Positions 6,625 through 9,273 of a DNA stretch of 9,273 nt are shown in pieces. The notes under the pieces are model-generated. The model had not been told where the DNA came from. It saw nothing but the letters and a program-made list of their open reading frames with translations, and did not search any database. Source of the DNA: Clostridiales bacterium. Lineage in GTDB: Bacteria; Bacillota; Clostridia; Lachnospirales; Lachnospiraceae. The stretch spans positions 1 to 9,273 of the forward strand of contig JAHZHF010000109.1 in NCBI GenBank assembly GCA_019420405.1. The letters run 5' to 3'. A program made the translations under genes and the position numbers. How positions within the stretch are numbered: the first letter of the stretch is position 1; each line of letters starts with the position of its first letter.

Positions 6625-6643
6625 CTCCGTGTAAAAGATATTC
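6614..6643 (-). promoter_or_regulatory. Candidate sigma-G/sigma-F type promoter of sigG
   Basis: On the minus strand GAATA (6639-6643), an 18-bp spacer and AATGATT (6614-6620) resemble the sigma-G pattern (GHATR, 18 bp, CATNHTA), with the two outer bases of the -10 wrong. The implied start near 6607 gives a short leader before the AGGAGG at 6591-6596. Autoregulation of sigG is known in Bacillus. No good sigma-A pair was found in the gap. Tentative. Confidence 0.35.
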
Positions 6644-6684
6644 CGAAGGCGGAAAAATTTTATAAACTTTTAGCCCTTGACAAA

Positions 6685-8289
6685 TCAGTCATCCCACTTG
6701 TCAGCGAGATTATTAATCTGTGTCTCAAACTTCGCCTTATCCTTATTGGAAAGGCCCTCGTTGCGGTAAATAATATCAAGCAGCCGTTTTCCCGCTGCCA
6801 CCAGACGGTCGAACGCCGTATCGGCTCTTTTCTGAGCCGCTTTCTTCGCTTTCACCGGGATACGGACGCCCTCGTTCACGATCTCATTTGTAATAAGATC
6901 CGCCTCACAGCAGGGATATGGAGCCCACGCCGGGCAGCCTAAATTCTCCCGGACCGTCTCAGCAAATTCATCGGTCACGCTGTCCTCACCGTGCACCACG
7001 AACACCCGCTCGAGAGGAGTCTGGAAGCCACCGAGCCATTTTAGGAGCCCGTTCATGTCCGCATGTCCGCTGACACCGTGGAGACTCTCAATCCGGGCGT
7101 GCACTTCTATGGGCTCTCCGAAAAGCTTAATATTCTTCTCCCCCTCCAGGAGCCGGCGGCCAAGCGTTCCCACAGCCTGATATCCCACGAACAGGATCGT
7201 ACATTCCGGCCTCCAGAGGTTATGTTTTAAATGGTGGCGGATCCGGCCCGCATCACACATGCCTGAGGCGGAGATGATCACTTTCGGCTTCTCAATAAAA
7301 TTGATCATCTTCGAGTCCTCGCTCGTAGTTGAAGTGTGAAGTCCCGGGAATACAAGAGGATTGATCCCCGCATTCACCAGCGCCATAGCCTCCTTATCAA
7401 AGCAGTCCCTCATATTCAGAGTAAACACTTTCGTCGCCTCAATGGCAAGAGGGCTGTCGAGATACACTTCAAAATCCCGGTACTCCGGAATCAGATCCCT
7501 CTCCTTGATCTCACGGATAAAATAAAGCATCTCCTGCGTCCTTCCGACTGCAAAGGAGGGGATCACCAGATTGCCTTTTCTGTCAAATGTCTCCCGTATA
7601 ATCCGGGTAAACTCGCCCAGATAGTCCGGCTTTTCCTCAGAATGAATCCTGTTTCCGTACGTGGACTCCACAACGACATAGTCCGCGCTCTGTGTGAAGG
7701 TGGGGTCTTTGAGTATGGGCTGATCCACATTGCCCACATCCCCGGAAAATACGATCTTCTTCGTCACTTTCCCCTCTGTGGCCCACACTTCGATACTTGC
7801 AGATCCAAGCAGATGTCCCACGTCAGTGAACCGGATCTGAATCCCGTCACATATTGTAATCCTCTCTCCGTACTGACACGGCACTAAAAGCTCGATCGCC
7901 GCAAGCGCGTCCTCCATCGTGTACACCGGCTCGTATTCCGGCTGTCCGGCTCTCTTGCCCTTCCGGTTGCGCCATTCCGCCTCAAACTCCTGGATATGCG
8001 CACTGTCACGAAGCATGATATTGCACAAATCCGCAGTGGCGAATGTGGCAAAAATCTGTCCTTTAAATCCATTCTTCGCAAGCTTTGGCAGCATACCGGA
8101 ATGGTCGATGTGGGCGTGGGTCAGAAATACATAGTCCACATCCTTCTCCGGGATCGGCAGCCCCGGATTCTCGTAGAGATCCGGCCCCTGCTCCATGCCG
8201 CAGTCAATCAGGATATTTTTCCCCGCCGCCTGAAGGTAATGACAGCTTCCCGTCACTTCATGGGCTGCACCAATAAAAGTAAGCTTCAT
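6685..8289 (-). CDS. Metallo-beta-lactamase/beta-CASP RNase-like protein
   Basis: This 534-residue cytosolic protein belongs to the beta-CASP branch of metallo-beta-lactamase enzymes (CPSF/Ysh1-like), which cut or trim RNA using two zinc ions. Metal-binding motifs are intact: HAHIDH (58-63), H159 in DVGHLLGS, D184 in SGDVG, H409 in VSGHAD and H433 in VVHGE. E208 in VESTYGNR marks beta-CASP motif A, and RHHLKHN (351-357) the motif B region. The C-terminal 50 or so residues are charged and helical (KAKKAAQKRAD onward), which may be a nucleic-acid or partner contact. It is distinct from RNase J, which is longer and arranged differently. The ATG at 8289 has GGTGAAG upstream, a moderate ribosome binding site. 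It has its own strong promoter (8321-8349) and no clear terminator before sigG. The substrate is unknown. Confidence 0.93.
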   Translation of the reverse strand: MKLTFIGAAHEVTGSCHYLQAAGKNILIDCGMEQGPDLYENPGLPIPEKDVDYVFLTHAHIDHSGMLPKLAKNGFKGQIFATFATADLCNIMLRDSAHIQEFEAEWRNRKGKRAGQPEYEPVYTMEDALAAIELLVPCQYGERITICDGIQIRFTDVGHLLGSASIEVWATEGKVTKKIVFSGDVGNVDQPILKDPTFTQSADYVVVESTYGNRIHSEEKPDYLGEFTRIIRETFDRKGNLVIPSFAVGRTQEMLYFIREIKERDLIPEYRDFEVYLDSPLAIEATKVFTLNMRDCFDKEAMALVNAGINPLVFPGLHTSTTSEDSKMINFIEKPKVIISASGMCDAGRIRHHLKHNLWRPECTILFVGYQAVGTLGRRLLEGEKNIKLFGEPIEVHARIESLHGVSGHADMNGLLKWLGGFQTPLERVFVVHGEDSVTDEFAETVRENLGCPAWAPYPCCEADLITNEIVNEGVRIPVKAKKAAQKRADTAFDRLVAAGKRLLDIIYRNEGLSNKDKAKFETQINNLADKWDD

Positions 8290-8320
8290 AAGTCTTCACC
8301 AGCCTTCTCGCTTTTCTTTT

Positions 8321-8349
8321 ATTGTATCACCGGCAGGGAGGGTTGTCGA
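8321..8349 (-). promoter_or_regulatory. Sigma-A promoter of the beta-CASP RNase-like gene
   Basis: The minus strand has TCGACA (8344-8349), a 17-bp spacer and TACAAT (8321-8326), with a TG one base before the -10 (extended -10). Each hexamer matches the consensus at five of six positions. The start would fall near 8314, about 25 nt before the ATG at 8289. Confidence 0.85.
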
Positions 8350-8362
8350 GGAAGACTTCCTC
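8348..8362. promoter_or_regulatory. Perfect 15-bp palindrome on the -35 box
   Basis: GAGGAAG-A-CTTCCTC has two perfect 7-bp arms around one base and overlaps the last two bases of the -35 of the beta-CASP gene promoter. There is no T-run on either side, so it does not look like an intrinsic terminator for the phosphatase gene that ends at 8391. An operator for a dimeric regulator is the simplest reading, but none is encoded nearby. A second, weaker stem (TCTGC/GCAGA, 8361-8378) lies beside it. Confidence 0.4.
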
Positions 8363-8390
8363 TGCCCCGCACCGCAGACAGCGCTTTATT

Positions 8391-9035
8391 TTATACGGTT
8401 TTCCACTTCTTAACTTTCTCTTTGTAGTAGATAACTCCCTCCGCCACAACCCGGGGAATCCCGTCTGTGATTTCCACTGTTGTCACCGAACAGTTTGGCG
8501 GTACTTCATCTTTCCAGAACTCCGCCACAGATACATTTCCCTTAATCCGGTTTAAGAGAGCCGTCATCGCCGCACCATGGGTCGATACAAGGATGTGTTT
8601 TTCCCGCAGATCCTGCCTCTCACATAATTCTCTCAGGAATCCGCCGGTGCGTTCATAGAGCTCCGTCACACTCTCCCCGTCCTCAGGAGGAAGATACGCC
8701 GCAGTGTCCGTAAAAAAGCGCTGAAACGCCTCGCTTCCCGCATCCCTATTCTCGCCGCCGCTGCACATCCCCTCATAACTGCCGAAGCTCATCTCCTGAA
8801 TCCGTGCATCGTCAAAAATCGGCACAGCCCGGTCCCTCAGAATAATCTGCGCCGTCTCCCTGGCCCTCTTAAGCGGGCTGGTATAGCACAGATCAATGGA
8901 GAGATCCTTCATGCCATCCGCCGTCTCCTCCGCCAGATGGCGTCCGTATTCATTCAGAGGGATGTCCGTACGCCCCTGGACTCTGTGAATCCTGTTCCAG
9001 TCCGTCTCCCCGTGTCTGATAATATACAAGATCAT
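8391..9035 (-). CDS. Histidine phosphatase family protein (phosphoglycerate mutase-like)
   Basis: This is a 214-residue cytosolic enzyme of histidine phosphatase branch 1 (PhoE/CobC/GpmB-like). The signature IIRHGETDWN contains R7 and the phospho-accepting H8. R57 in SPLKRARET, the proton donor E81 in EMSFGSYEG and H153 in STHGAAM complete the usual active site. The substrate cannot be assigned: no cobalamin or other pathway genes lie nearby to support CobC. An in-frame TTG at 9110 would add 25 residues, but it overlaps the -35 box of the promoter, so it is rejected. The ATG at 9035 has AGGAG 9 nt upstream and begins directly with the conserved strand. The next gene downstream has its own promoter, so this may be a single-gene transcript. 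Confidence 0.93.
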   Translation of the reverse strand: MILYIIRHGETDWNRIHRVQGRTDIPLNEYGRHLAEETADGMKDLSIDLCYTSPLKRARETAQIILRDRAVPIFDDARIQEMSFGSYEGMCSGGENRDAGSEAFQRFFTDTAAYLPPEDGESVTELYERTGGFLRELCERQDLREKHILVSTHGAAMTALLNRIKGNVSVAEFWKDEVPPNCSVTTVEITDGIPRVVAEGVIYYKEKVKKWKTV

Positions 9036-9081
9036 TGTACTGCTCTCCTCATCATAAGTATGAACTCTTCCGTTCCACACA

Positions 9082-9110
9082 AGTATAGTGAAGATTTTTC
9101 TTTCCGTCAA
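9082..9110 (-). promoter_or_regulatory. Sigma-A promoter of the histidine phosphatase gene
   Basis: TTGACG (9105-9110), a 17-bp spacer and TATACT (9082-9087) on the minus strand make the best sigma-A promoter in the window, with five of six matches in each hexamer. The start would fall near 9075, about 40 nt before the ATG at 9035. The right-hand inverted repeat ends 18 bp upstream of the -35. Confidence 0.88.
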
Positions 9111-9128
9111 TTCCCTCCCTGAATAGTT

Positions 9129-9175
9129 CAGCTATAAAGTTCACTAACATCTTTTTGCAAAACATCCGAAAACAG
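9129..9175 (-). repeat. Right copy of the 47-bp inverted repeat pair
   Basis: Read on the minus strand this copy starts CTGTTTTCGGA (9175 down to 9165) and ends GTTAGTGAACTTTATAGCTG (9148 down to 9129), identical to the left copy at 8-54. Its 16-bp centre differs and contains the palindrome TTTTGCAAAA. It lies directly upstream of the histidine phosphatase promoter. Both copies point inward and enclose about 9.07 kb. Confidence 0.8.
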
Positions 9176-9273
9176 AGTCTTTACCAAGACGTATTCTGCG
9201 GGGATGGAGGACGGCTCAGGACTTCGCTCCAGGGAATAAGGGAAACTACAAAGTACCGGATACGGATTAAAGG
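9176..9273. other. Unassigned right-edge sequence
   Basis: No gene with a start codon and ribosome binding site is visible. One rightward frame stays open through this stretch to the window edge, but it also runs back through the repeat and the phosphatase promoter without an ATG, so I do not call it. A small hairpin (GTCTT/AAGAC around TACC) lies next to the repeat. The stretch could be the upstream region of a gene outside the window. Confidence 0.3.

Noticed and set aside
6646..6659. Small TTCCG/CGGAA hairpin after the beta-CASP gene as a terminator
   Set aside because: The stem is only five pairs with a four-base loop and no following U-run, so it is too weak to call.
9101..9273. Open rightward frame running off the right edge
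   Set aside because: It has no ATG or ribosome binding site, and it runs through the repeat and the phosphatase promoter. Openness over this length can occur by chance. It could be revisited with sequence beyond the edge.

Overview
The window looks like chromosomal DNA of a spore-forming Clostridia member, most likely Lachnospiraceae or a close relative. The evidence is a clear forespore sigma factor (SigG), clostridial-type Mfd and Pth sequences, AGGAGG-type ribosome binding sites and roughly 50% G+C. The genus is not determined. Six of the seven larger genes read leftward on the minus strand. No rRNA, tRNA, CRISPR array or transposase was seen, and no stretch of more than 300 bases lacks a gene.

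Layout from right to left. A histidine phosphatase (9035 to 8391) has a strong sigma-A promoter. A metallo-beta-lactamase/beta-CASP RNase-like protein (8289 to 6685) has its own strong promoter, with a 15-bp palindrome on the -35 box. sigG (6581 to 5799) is followed at close spacing by a phosphoglycolate-phosphatase-like HAD hydrolase (5761 to 5093), a possible 25-codon small ORF (5096 to 5019) and an unidentified acidic 87-residue protein (4988 to 4725). These probably form one transcript ending at a bidirectional terminator (4647-4679). One gene faces the other way: a membrane-anchored FMN_bind-like protein (4232-4666). Upstream of it is a sequence matching the Bacillus sigma-E promoter consensus at every specified position, then a leader that can fold. 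Divergent from it, a sigma-A promoter drives pth and mfd (3986 to 58), whose coding regions overlap as TGATG.

How the parts relate. pth and mfd are housekeeping genes for peptidyl-tRNA recycling and transcription-coupled repair. The middle of the window has a sporulation character: sigG acts in the forespore, while the neighbouring FMN_bind-like gene has a mother-cell type promoter.

Two things stand out. The window's two ends carry 47-bp inward-facing inverted repeats with 11- and 20-bp identical blocks around a diverged centre. The FMN_bind-like protein appears to have lost the flavin-acceptor threonine while gaining or keeping a sporulation promoter.
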